This document shows, one piece after another, positions 1 to 5,431 of a stretch of 5,431 nucleotides of DNA. Every line of letters starts with the position of its first letter. Within the stretch, counting starts at the first letter, position 1. The translations under genes were made by a program, and so were the position numbers. A model generated the notes under the pieces. The model was not told the DNA's origin. It saw nothing but the letters and a program-made list of their open reading frames with translations, and did no database searches. This stretch comes from Marinosulfonomonas sp. (GTDB lineage Bacteria > Pseudomonadota > Alphaproteobacteria > Rhodobacterales > Rhodobacteraceae), in the NCBI GenBank assembly GCA_022712735.1, contig JAFLKA010000296.1:1-5431 (forward strand), given 5' to 3'.

Positions 1-1186
1 TCTCGCATAGGTCACAGTTGCCGCAGGGCTGGCTATCTTCGCCAAAGAACGCCAACAGCTTTTGCCGCCGACAGCCCAGCGCCTCGGCCAGACCCAGCAG
101 GGCGTTCAGGCGGGCGTGATCTGCGGTGCGCATTTCGGGGGGCGCAAGGCCCTCGTCGATCTGGGTGCGGCGCAGGCGGATGTCTTCGGGGCCAAACAGT
201 GTCAGGGTTTCAGCGGGGGCACCATCACGGCCCGAGCGGCCAATTTCCGGTTAATAGGATTCGATGGATTTGGGCAGAGCGGCGTGGGCAACCCAGCGGA
301 TATCGGGTTTATCGACCCCCATGCCAAAGGCGACCGTGGCCACCACGATCAACCCGTCTTCGACCTGAAATCGTTGCTCGACCACACGGCGATCATTCGC
401 CTCCATGCCCGCATGATAATGACAGGCACTGTGGCCCGCATCATTCAACGCCTTGGCAATGCCCTCGGTTTTCTTGCGGGTGGCGCAGTAGACGATGCCG
501 GGTTGGCCCTTGCGGGCGGCGGCAAATTCAAGGATCTGGCGGCGCGGGGAATCCTTGGCCTCGAACCGCAGGTGGATGTTGGGGCGATCAAAACCATGCA
601 GGAACACGGCGGGATCGGTGCCCTCAAACAGACGGGTGATGATCTCGGCGCGGGTTTCTTCGTCCGCCGTCGCGGTGAAGGCGGCAAGCTGCACGTTCAG
701 GGTTTTGCGAAGGTTGCCGATGCGCAAATAATCAGGCCGGAAATCATGGCCCCATTGGGACACGCAGTGGGCTTCGTCCACCGCGATCAGACTGGTGTTG
801 ATCCGTTGCAGGAACGCCAATGTGCCGGAGGAGGCGAGGCGTTCGGGTGCCATATAGAGGATTTTCAAACGGCCATCGTTGGCCGCCGCATAGACGTATT
901 CGGTCTCTTCTTCTGTATTGCCCGAAGTTAACGCGCCCGCCTCGACTCCTGCTTCGCGCAACGCACGGACTTGATCGCGCATCAGGGCAATCAGCGGGGA
1001 AATGACGACGGTGACGCCATCGCGCATCAGGGCGGGCAGCTGGAAACACAGTGATTTACCGCCGCCGGTGGGCATGATGGCAAGCGTGTTGCGCCCCTCA
1101 ACTACGGCGTCAACGATTTCGGCCTGTCCGGGGCGGTAGGTATCAAATCCGAAAACGGTTGAGAGGAGGTCGGGGGCGTTTGGCAC
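1..1186 (-). pseudogene. recQ: ATP-dependent DNA helicase RecQ, interrupted by in-frame stop, and cut by the window edge
   Basis: RecQ is a 3'-5' superfamily 2 DNA helicase acting in recombination and replication-fork repair. The first 311 codons show all the usual early motifs: motif 0 (FGFDTYRPGQ, residues 12-21), Walker A TGGGKS (40-45), the PLIALMRDQV block (64-73), DEAH (137-140) followed by the aromatic-rich loop with WGHDFRP, motif III FTATA (170-174), and motif V with FGMGVDKPDIRW (287-298). After KSIESY a TAA at 251-253 stops translation where the family has YQEIGRAGRDG. The same frame stays open to the window edge: PEIGRSGRDG, then GCRRQKLLAFFGE, then CGNCDLC. The four zinc-ligand cysteines are therefore intact. 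The start is a GTG at 1184-1186, 3 nt after the yggT stop, with only a weak AGG upstream; it gives the usual RecQ N-terminus. Translation would yield a 311-aa product lacking motif VI (arginine finger) and the zinc region, so it should be inactive as a helicase. The gene is called a pseudogene provisionally; a base-calling or assembly error would restore it. Confidence 0.9.
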
Positions 1187-1189
1187 AAC

Positions 1190-1483
1190 CTAATACGAGA
1201 AAAAGAACGCGGCGTTGTTCCTAAGGATAATGCGCAACACGATGATGCCGAGAAATGCCACCAGTGGCGCAAGGTCCAGACCCTGCATAGCAGGCAGGAA
1301 GCGGCGGATGCGGCTGTATAGCGGCTCCAGCAGTTTGTTCAGCCCGTACCAGACCTGTTGAACAAACGGCTGATGCAGGTTCAGCACTTGAAAATTGATC
1401 AGCCAGCTCATGATGATATGGGCGATCATAATAAACCAGACCACATCGAGGATCAGGTTAAGGATTTGGTAAATCGATTGCAT
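1190..1483 (-). CDS. YggT family integral membrane protein
   Basis: This 97-aa protein has the YggT/YlmG layout, a family usually about this length or a tandem duplication of it. A hydrophobic N-terminal helix (about residues 5-28) is followed by an amphipathic middle section with LLEPLYSRIRRFLP (51-64), a GLDLAPLVAFL motif (68-78) and a second hydrophobic helix (about 72-88). The LEPL...RRFLP and DLxPL signatures are the recognisable family marks. The ATG at 1481-1483 has an AAAGG about 10 nt upstream (on the minus strand), acceptable as a ribosome site. Family members sit in the inner membrane; roles in cell division, osmotic tolerance or thylakoid/cytochrome assembly have been proposed in other organisms, and none can be assigned here. 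It lies directly upstream of recQ with a 3-nt gap, so the two probably share a transcript. Confidence 0.9.
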   Translation of the reverse strand: MQSIYQILNLILDVVWFIMIAHIIMSWLINFQVLNLHQPFVQQVWYGLNKLLEPLYSRIRRFLPAMQGLDLAPLVAFLGIIVLRIILRNNAAFFFSY

Positions 1484-1618
1484 ATCTGGCCAGCCTTTTG
1501 TTTTGGTCCCCGATTACCTAAGCGTCGCACAGCCATATGGCAAGCGGTCTGCCGCCACGTTGTGCTTGACGCAGGCCCCTAATAGAGCAAATTGCATCAA
1601 ATCTTAAAGGAGCCGTTA
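1484..1618. promoter_or_regulatory. Divergent intergenic region between yggT-recQ and the thioesterase gene
   Basis: The genes on either side point away from each other, so both promoters should lie in these 135 nt. On the plus strand there is a TTGACG at 1566-1571, a good -35 match, but the best -10 candidate at a normal distance (around 1588-1594) is poor. On the minus strand TTGCCA (1538-1543) and GGTAAT (1513-1518) are a weak pair with a 19-nt spacer. A CCATATGG palindrome is at 1533-1540. Promoter presence is inferred from gene layout; the exact elements are low-confidence. Confidence 0.35.
1606..1612 (+). promoter_or_regulatory. Strong Shine-Dalgarno that sets the thioesterase start
   Basis: AAAGGAG lies 6 nt before the ATG at 1619-1621. 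It decides against the in-frame TTG at 1592, which would add nine residues and place this site inside the coding sequence. Confidence 0.85.
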
Positions 1619-2161
1619 ATGTATCCGTTTATTCGCATGGCCAAAGAGCTGATTGTGCATCGGGGTGCCGCGCCGCTGGCGATGGGCGAGGTCCATGTGT
1701 CGCATCATATTTGCTGGCCGTGGGATCTGGATTTCTGGTTCGAGCTGAACAACGGGCGCACCCTGACCCTGTATGATCTGGGGCGGATTCCATTGGCCAA
1801 CAGGATGGGGCTGATCGGTGCGATCAAGGATAACAAATGGGGGCTGACGGTGGCGGGCACTTCGGTGCGGTACCGGCGCCGCATCCGCCTGTTTCAAAAG
1901 TTTGAAATCCACAGTCGGGCACTGGGCTGGGACAAGCGGTTTTTGTATCTGGAGCAGTCGATCTGGACCCGCGGCCATTGCGCCAATCAGGCGCTGTATC
2001 GCACGGCGGTGACGGGGCCGGATGGTATTGTTGACCCTGCCAAGGTGGCCGTGGCGATGGGGGCGGATGCGCAAAGCCCTGTATTGCCAGACTGGGTGCA
2101 GAACTGGATCAAAGCCGAGGACAGCCGCCCTTGGCCGCCGGAAAACCACACCGTTACGTAA
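1619..2161 (+). CDS. Hot-dog fold acyl-CoA thioesterase family protein (THEM6-like, 4HBT_2 type)
   Basis: A 180-aa soluble protein whose core matches single-domain hot-dog thioesterases of the THEM6/4HBT_2 type. Around residues 32-56 is the family segment with PWDLDFWFELNNGR and TLYDLGR, corresponding to the DxDxxxHxNNxRY region of 4-hydroxybenzoyl-CoA thioesterase relatives. Here the usual His before NN is Glu-Leu, so the catalytic details may differ. A long amphipathic strand region follows (about 76-130: GTSVRYRRRIRLF, FLYLEQSIWTRG), typical of the sheet wrapping the central helix. The probable reaction is hydrolysis of an acyl-CoA thioester; the substrate cannot be read from the sequence. 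No signal peptide is visible, so it should be cytoplasmic. It is the first gene of the plus-strand series, 66 nt ahead of the MFS gene. Whether it shares that transcript is uncertain because the gap holds inverted repeats. Confidence 0.8.
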   Translation: MYPFIRMAKELIVHRGAAPLAMGEVHVSHHICWPWDLDFWFELNNGRTLTLYDLGRIPLANRMGLIGAIKDNKWGLTVAGTSVRYRRRIRLFQKFEIHSRALGWDKRFLYLEQSIWTRGHCANQALYRTAVTGPDGIVDPAKVAVAMGADAQSPVLPDWVQNWIKAEDSRPWPPENHTVT

Positions 2162-2184
2162 AGGATTTCTTGCCTAGGTGGCTG

Positions 2185-2219
2185 TTTCCCTGTTCAATCA
2201 GGAAAAACAAACAGGGGGA
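2185..2219 (+). promoter_or_regulatory. Overlapping inverted repeats and ribosome site in the leader of the MFS gene
   Basis: CCCTGTT (2188-2194) is complementary to AACAGGG (2210-2216), with a 15-nt loop. The right arm overlaps the G-rich ribosome site GGGGGA (2214-2219), which is 8 nt before the ATG. The left arm can instead pair locally: TTTCCCTG (2185-2192) with CAGGAAA (2199-2205), with one bulged C. The two pairings exclude each other. No U-tract follows, so this is not a convincing terminator. The complementarity is seen directly; a regulatory role is speculative. Confidence 0.3.
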
Positions 2220-2227
2220 CGAGTGGG

Positions 2228-3565
2228 ATGGCTGATGTTTCGGCGAAAAAACGGATTTGGGGCTGGTTCTTTTTTGATTTTGCCAGCCAGCCATATAACA
2301 CGCTACTGCTGACATTTATTTTCGGGCCCTACATCGCCACAGTCATCGGGGATGGCACCAAAGCGCAGAGCGCATGGGGATTTGGCGTGGGTGCTGCTGG
2401 TATCGTAATCGCTATTTTGGCCCCAATATTGGGCGCAATTGCAGATAACAGTGGCAATCGGGTGCGTTGGGTCTGGTTATTTTCCGTTATGTATTTCATC
2501 GGGGCGTTCGGGCTGTGGTGGTCGGCACCAGATAATTTCAACCTGTATTTCGTGCTGTTTTCCTTTGCTGTTGGCCTGATCGGGATGGAGTTTGCCACGA
2601 TTTTCACCAACTCGATGTTGCCCGATCTTGGCCCGAAAGAAGAGATCGGCAAGATTTCGGGCAGCGGCTGGGCCTTTGGCTATATCGGCGGGTTGCTGAC
2701 ATTGATCATCATGCTGCTGCTGTTTGCCGAAGGGGGCAACGGCAAGACCATGCTGGGCATTGATCCGCTATTCGGACTGGACGCAAGCGCACGCGAGGGC
2801 ACGCGGTTTGTCGGGCCATTCTCGGCAATCTGGTATGTCGTGTTCATGATCCCGTTTTTCCTGTGGGTGCGCGACCCGAAAACCACCGCCGTGTCCCGCC
2901 TTAAGATTTCATCAGCGTTATCCGATCTTGGAAAGACACTAAAGGCGCTGCCCAGCACGCCCAGCCTGTTTGCCTATCTGGCGTCCTCGATGTTTTACCG
3001 CGACGCGCTGAACGGCATCTATGTGTTCGGCGGCATCTATGCTGCGGGGGTCCTGGGCTGGACCAGCACCAACATCGGCATTTTCGGCATCATAGCGATC
3101 ATCACCGGTGCAATTTTTGCGTGGATCGGCGGGCGGGCAGACCACAGGTTTGGACCAAAGCCGGTGATCACCGTTTGCATCGTGGTGCTGACGGCCGTGT
3201 CGATCTTGATCGTCTTTGTCTCGCGCGAATCCGTGCTGGGCATGGCGGTTGGCCCCGACTCGGCCTTACCCGACCAGATGTTTTATGTGTTGGGGGCGAT
3301 CATCGGGGCAGCGGGTGGGGCCGTGCAATCGGCCAGCCGCACGATGATGGTGCGCCAAGCCAACCCCGAACGCATGACCGAGGCCTTTGGCCTATATGCG
3401 CTGGCGGGCAAGGCCACGTCGTTTATCGCACCTTTGGCCATCGGGTTTGCCACTGCCGCGACCAACAGCCAACGGCTGGGCATCACCCCGCTTATCGGAC
3501 TTTTCCTGATCGGGCTTTTCCTGTTAATCTGGGTTAAACCAAATGGGGAGCATAGCGCATCATGA
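2228..3565 (+). CDS. MFS transporter, UMF1 family (Atg22-like)
   Basis: A 445-aa inner-membrane carrier with about 12 hydrophobic segments, split by a more polar central stretch (about residues 214-245) as in other major facilitator proteins. The N-terminus WGWFFFDFASQPYNTLLLTFIFGPY is the UMF1/Atg22 signature region (family form YDWANSAF...). The first cytoplasmic loop has ADNSGNRVRW (72-81). The C-terminal half has GRADHRFGPKP (302-311) as motif-A equivalent, then QSASRTMMVRQ (367-377) and EAFGLYALAGKATSFIAPLA (385-404), both strongly characteristic of UMF1 proteins. The start ATG has GGGGGA 8 nt upstream. The stop overlaps the mepA start as ATGA (3562-3565), indicating translational coupling. 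Substrates of bacterial UMF1 carriers are not established; eukaryotic Atg22 exports amino acids from the vacuole. Co-location with a murein hydrolase makes wall-derived peptides or amino acids a candidate cargo, which is inference only. Confidence 0.88.
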   Translation: MADVSAKKRIWGWFFFDFASQPYNTLLLTFIFGPYIATVIGDGTKAQSAWGFGVGAAGIVIAILAPILGAIADNSGNRVRWVWLFSVMYFIGAFGLWWSAPDNFNLYFVLFSFAVGLIGMEFATIFTNSMLPDLGPKEEIGKISGSGWAFGYIGGLLTLIIMLLLFAEGGNGKTMLGIDPLFGLDASAREGTRFVGPFSAIWYVVFMIPFFLWVRDPKTTAVSRLKISSALSDLGKTLKALPSTPSLFAYLASSMFYRDALNGIYVFGGIYAAGVLGWTSTNIGIFGIIAIITGAIFAWIGGRADHRFGPKPVITVCIVVLTAVSILIVFVSRESVLGMAVGPDSALPDQMFYVLGAIIGAAGGAVQSASRTMMVRQANPERMTEAFGLYALAGKATSFIAPLAIGFATAATNSQRLGITPLIGLFLIGLFLLIWVKPNGEHSAS

Positions 3566-4431
3566 TCCGGTTACTCGCTATTCTTACGCTTACATTGGGG
3601 TTTGCTGCATCCGCCCAAGCCGAACCATTGGCCAAACAGTTATTTGGCGGCAAGCGTGATGCATCATCGCAAATTGCAGCGCCTTATGGCGGCTATGCCA
3701 AGGGCTGTTTGGCGGGCGGGGTGCAACTGCCGCAAAAGGGTGCGACATGGTTGGAAATGCGGGTATCGCGCAACCGGAACTGGGGCCATCCCGAACTGGT
3801 TTCCTTTCTCAAACGCCTTAGCCGCAAGGCTGCAAAATTGCGTGGATCAAACGGGCTGTATGTTAGCGATATGTCGCAACCACGCGGTGGACCGATGCTG
3901 ACAGGTCACCGGTCACACCAGATCGGGCTGGACGCGGACATCTGGTTGATGCCGGCCACCAACATGGGTCTAAGCATCCGGCAACGCGCCAATCTGTCCG
4001 CTATTTCCTACCGCCGTTCCAAAGGCGCGTTTGTGAACAACAAATGGGGGCCGATCCAGCACGCCATTGTCAAAGCGGCAGCGCGGGACAAGGCCGTGGC
4101 GCGGATATTCATCTTTCCAGGTGCCAAAGTGCAGATGTGCAAGGACGCAAAAGGCGATCGTAGCTGGCTGCGCAAAATCCGGCCGTGGTGGGGACATCAT
4201 TATCATTTCCACGTCCGCCTGAAGTGTCCCAAGGGTGCGCGGGGATGTGTCAATCAAGCGCCACCGCCCGCAGGGGACGGCTGTGCCGACGCGCAAAAGT
4301 GGGTGAACGATATATTGAACCCACCACCCCCACCGCCACCTGATCCCAATGCGGCCCCCAGAAAACCACGCCGCGAATATGTAATGTCGGACCTGCCACA
4401 ACAATGCCAAGCCGTCTTAGACTCGCGCTGA
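3562..4431 (+). CDS. mepA: Penicillin-insensitive murein DD-endopeptidase MepA
   Basis: MepA is a periplasmic LAS-type zinc peptidase that cuts D-Ala-meso-DAP cross-links in peptidoglycan. The 289-aa product starts with a signal peptide (MIRLLAILTLTLGFAASAQA, likely cut after residue 20). The zinc site is intact: SHQIGLDADIW gives His119 and Asp126 (spacing of E. coli His113/Asp120), and WWGHHYHFHVRLKCP gives His212, His215 and His217 (as E. coli His206/209/211). Six cysteines (49, 193, 222, 229, 241, 282) fall in the order and rough spacing of the three E. coli MepA disulfides. Length is close to the family norm. An unusual feature is a run of seven prolines (residues 254-260) in the linker before the last cysteine. 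It overlaps the MFS gene by 4 nt and the next gene by 28 nt, so it is the middle member of a coupled operon. A working, exported enzyme is expected. Confidence 0.95.
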   Translation: MIRLLAILTLTLGFAASAQAEPLAKQLFGGKRDASSQIAAPYGGYAKGCLAGGVQLPQKGATWLEMRVSRNRNWGHPELVSFLKRLSRKAAKLRGSNGLYVSDMSQPRGGPMLTGHRSHQIGLDADIWLMPATNMGLSIRQRANLSAISYRRSKGAFVNNKWGPIQHAIVKAAARDKAVARIFIFPGAKVQMCKDAKGDRSWLRKIRPWWGHHYHFHVRLKCPKGARGCVNQAPPPAGDGCADAQKWVNDILNPPPPPPPDPNAAPRKPRREYVMSDLPQQCQAVLDSR

Positions 4432-5279
4432 TCGCAGGGGGTATGGCGCTGCTCGCCAGCGTCGCTACCGCCCAGACCGCACAGTATATCAGCAGTTACA
4501 CATGGAATGACCCCGCCGAGGATTTCGGCGGGCTTTCGGGGATCGAGGTTTCCGAGGACGGTAGGACGTTTACCGTAATCGGTGATCGTGGTGCCATCAT
4601 TACAGGGCAGTTCGCGCGCGATGGGGCACAGATTTCTGGTGTGATATCCACCATTCAGGAATTGAAAAACGTAAAGGGTGATGCGCTAACGAAATTCCAA
4701 TCCGACGCTGAAGGATTAGCCATTCGCGCGGATGGCCGGATATTCATCTCGTTCGAGCAGTTTCACCGTGTCTGGACCTACCGTAATCCCGAAAGCGAAG
4801 CGGCATGGATCCCGCGGCATACGGATTTTGAACACCTCAAGAATAACGACGGACTGGAGGCATTGGCCATTGGCCCCGACGGGACGCTATATGCGTTGCC
4901 TGAAAAATCCAACGGCGGGGTGATTACTATTTACCAATATAAGGGCGGTGTTTGGGATGCCCCCTATCAGATACCTCAAATTGACGCATTCAAGGCAGTT
5001 GGGGCAGACTTTGGCCCCGATGGAAAACTGTATTTGCTGGAGCGTGCCCTGACCAGTGTTTTCGGCTTTCAAACACAAGTGCGGCGGTTTGATATTAGAG
5101 CGGGCAAGATTGGCAAAGGCGAGCTGATTTTACGGACCTCATCCGGCACCCATGATAACCTTGAAGGGCTGTCTGTGTGGCGGGACAATACGGGTGATAT
5201 CCGCCTGACAATGATCTCGGACGACAATTTCAACATCCTGCAGCGCACCGAATTTGTCGAATACCGTTTGCAAGAATAG
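4404..5279 (+). CDS. Secreted esterase-like/phytase-like beta-propeller protein
   Basis: A 291-aa protein with an N-terminal signal peptide: MPSR, then a hydrophobic stretch to about residue 23 ending ASVATA before QTAQ. The rest is strand-rich with repeated acidic turns: DFGGLSGIEVSEDGRTFTVIGDRG (40-63), FQSDAEGLAIRADGRIFISFEQ (98-119), NNDGLEALAIGPDGTLYALPE (147-167), AVGADFGPDGKLYLLER (198-214) and DNLEGLSVWRDNTGDIRLTMISDDNFN (251-277). This pattern is that of the 'esterase-like activity of phytase family' (Phytase-like, PF13449-type) propeller. Members are exported; their substrates are mostly unknown, so phytase activity should not be assumed. The ATG lies 28 nt inside the end of mepA and has no strong ribosome site (only CGGA, distant), so translation probably depends on ribosomes finishing mepA. 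The next in-frame ATG at 4443 would cut into the signal peptide, supporting the earlier start. Confidence 0.85.
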   Translation: MPSRLRLALIAGGMALLASVATAQTAQYISSYTWNDPAEDFGGLSGIEVSEDGRTFTVIGDRGAIITGQFARDGAQISGVISTIQELKNVKGDALTKFQSDAEGLAIRADGRIFISFEQFHRVWTYRNPESEAAWIPRHTDFEHLKNNDGLEALAIGPDGTLYALPEKSNGGVITIYQYKGGVWDAPYQIPQIDAFKAVGADFGPDGKLYLLERALTSVFGFQTQVRRFDIRAGKIGKGELILRTSSGTHDNLEGLSVWRDNTGDIRLTMISDDNFNILQRTEFVEYRLQE

Positions 5280-5287
5280 CTTGATCT

Positions 5288-5326
5288 GCGCCATCAGGCG
5301 CGGTAGGACGCGCCGTCCCGTTCTTT
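5288..5326 (+). terminator. Probable rho-independent terminator with alternative hairpins
   Basis: Nine nt after the phytase-like stop, GCGCC (5288-5292) pairs with GGCGC (5297-5301) around a 4-nt loop. GGACG (5306-5310) then pairs with CGTCC (5314-5318) around 3 nt, followed by a modest T-rich stretch CGTTCTTT. GGCGC (5297-5301) can also pair with a second GCGCC at 5310-5314. The position at the end of the operon fits transcription termination, but the U-tract is short and interrupted, so termination may be partial. Confidence 0.5.
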
Positions 5327-5369
5327 GGGGCCAAGTTACCGCAACCTTGTTAAAACGGAACATATCAGC

Positions 5370-5431
5370 ATGAAACGCATCCTTCCCGGCGTAATCGCCA
5401 TGGCCGCCATTGTGGTGGCCTCCAACATCCT
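5370..5431 (+). CDS. Start of a membrane protein gene, probably VUT family / YhhQ-type queuosine precursor transporter (3' end outside window)
   Basis: The ATG at 5370-5372 opens a frame that runs to the window edge (20 full codons plus two bases). It reads MKRILPG, then VIAMAAIVVASNI. The N-terminal basic residues followed by a hydrophobic helix with AMAAIVVASN resemble the first membrane segment of alphaproteobacterial VUT family transporters, which import queuosine precursors (preQ0/preQ1) for tRNA modification. A CGGAA at 5356-5360 lies 9 nt upstream as a plausible ribosome site. It follows the terminator-like hairpins by about 45 nt, so it probably has its own promoter, though no convincing -35/-10 pair is visible. 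The identification rests on only about 20 residues and the remainder cannot be checked here. Confidence 0.6.
   Translation, partial: MKRILPGVIAMAAIVVASNI

Noticed and set aside
62..931. Long plus-strand open frame (289 codons) opposite recQ
   Set aside because: It is the antisense of a clearly conserved RecQ frame, has no recognisable domain, and is explained by GC-rich codon bias on the opposite strand.
1358..1582. Plus-strand open frame of 74 codons over yggT and the divergent spacer
   Set aside because: It mostly lies antisense to the YggT gene and has no family resemblance.
1592..1618. Upstream TTG start for the thioesterase
   Set aside because: The AAAGGAG at 1606-1612 serves the ATG at 1619; the extension has no support.
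1604..1619. Possible CtrA box (TTAA-spacer-TTAA)
   Set aside because: The spacer is 8 nt instead of the consensus 7 and the site overlaps the ribosome-binding sequence and start codon; likely coincidence.
1616..2149. Minus-strand open frame of 177 codons opposite the thioesterase
   Set aside because: Composition is typical of an antisense shadow (Arg/Pro/His rich), with no motif; the plus-strand gene has a strong ribosome site and family motifs.
3121..3537. Plus-strand open frame of 138 codons in another frame of the MFS gene
   Set aside because: It is a frame shadow inside a well-supported transporter with continuous family motifs.
1832..4051. 13-bp direct repeat AACAAATGGGGGC at 1832-1844 and 4039-4051
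   Set aside because: Both copies encode Asn-Lys-Trp-Gly inside unrelated conserved genes; the match is explained by shared codons and is not a repeat element.
1..5431. A novel defence, mobile or biosynthetic system
   Set aside because: All intact genes belong to recognisable housekeeping or envelope families, no repeats, integrase, transposase or CRISPR-like array is present, and composition looks even across the window.

Overview
The window looks like an ordinary chromosomal stretch of an alphaproteobacterium, most likely the Rhodobacterales (Roseobacter group). The reasons are the moderately GC-rich codon use and the character of the proteins: a roseobacter-like RecQ, a THEM6-like thioesterase with an ELNNGR motif, a UMF1-type MFS carrier, MepA with a proline-rich tail, and a phytase-like secreted protein. 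This placement is inferred from protein resemblance, not from a marker gene.

Left part, minus strand (1-1483): a short membrane protein of the YggT family is followed after 3 nt by recQ, which runs off the left edge. recQ is interrupted by an in-frame TAA at 251-253, exactly inside helicase motif VI. The reading frame stays open beyond the stop and encodes the normal RecQ zinc-binding region, so this is either a very recent nonsense mutation or a sequence error.

Middle: a 135-nt divergent spacer (1484-1618) separates the yggT-recQ unit from a plus-strand series. That series is a hot-dog thioesterase (1619-2161), a 66-nt gap with overlapping inverted repeats, then three tightly packed genes: a UMF1/Atg22-like MFS transporter (2228-3565), the murein endopeptidase mepA (3562-4431, 4-nt overlap) and a secreted phytase-like protein (4404-5279, 28-nt overlap). 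The last three are almost certainly co-transcribed and translationally coupled. Two of them carry signal peptides, which suggests a cell-envelope theme, but a shared pathway is only a hypothesis.

Right end: a short intergenic region with GC-rich hairpins (probable terminator) precedes the first 21 codons of a further plus-strand gene, probably a VUT/YhhQ-type queuosine-precursor transporter.

I saw no mobile element, CRISPR array, RNA gene, toxin-antitoxin pair or defence system. Nothing here supports a novel multi-gene system. The most notable observation is the interrupted recQ.
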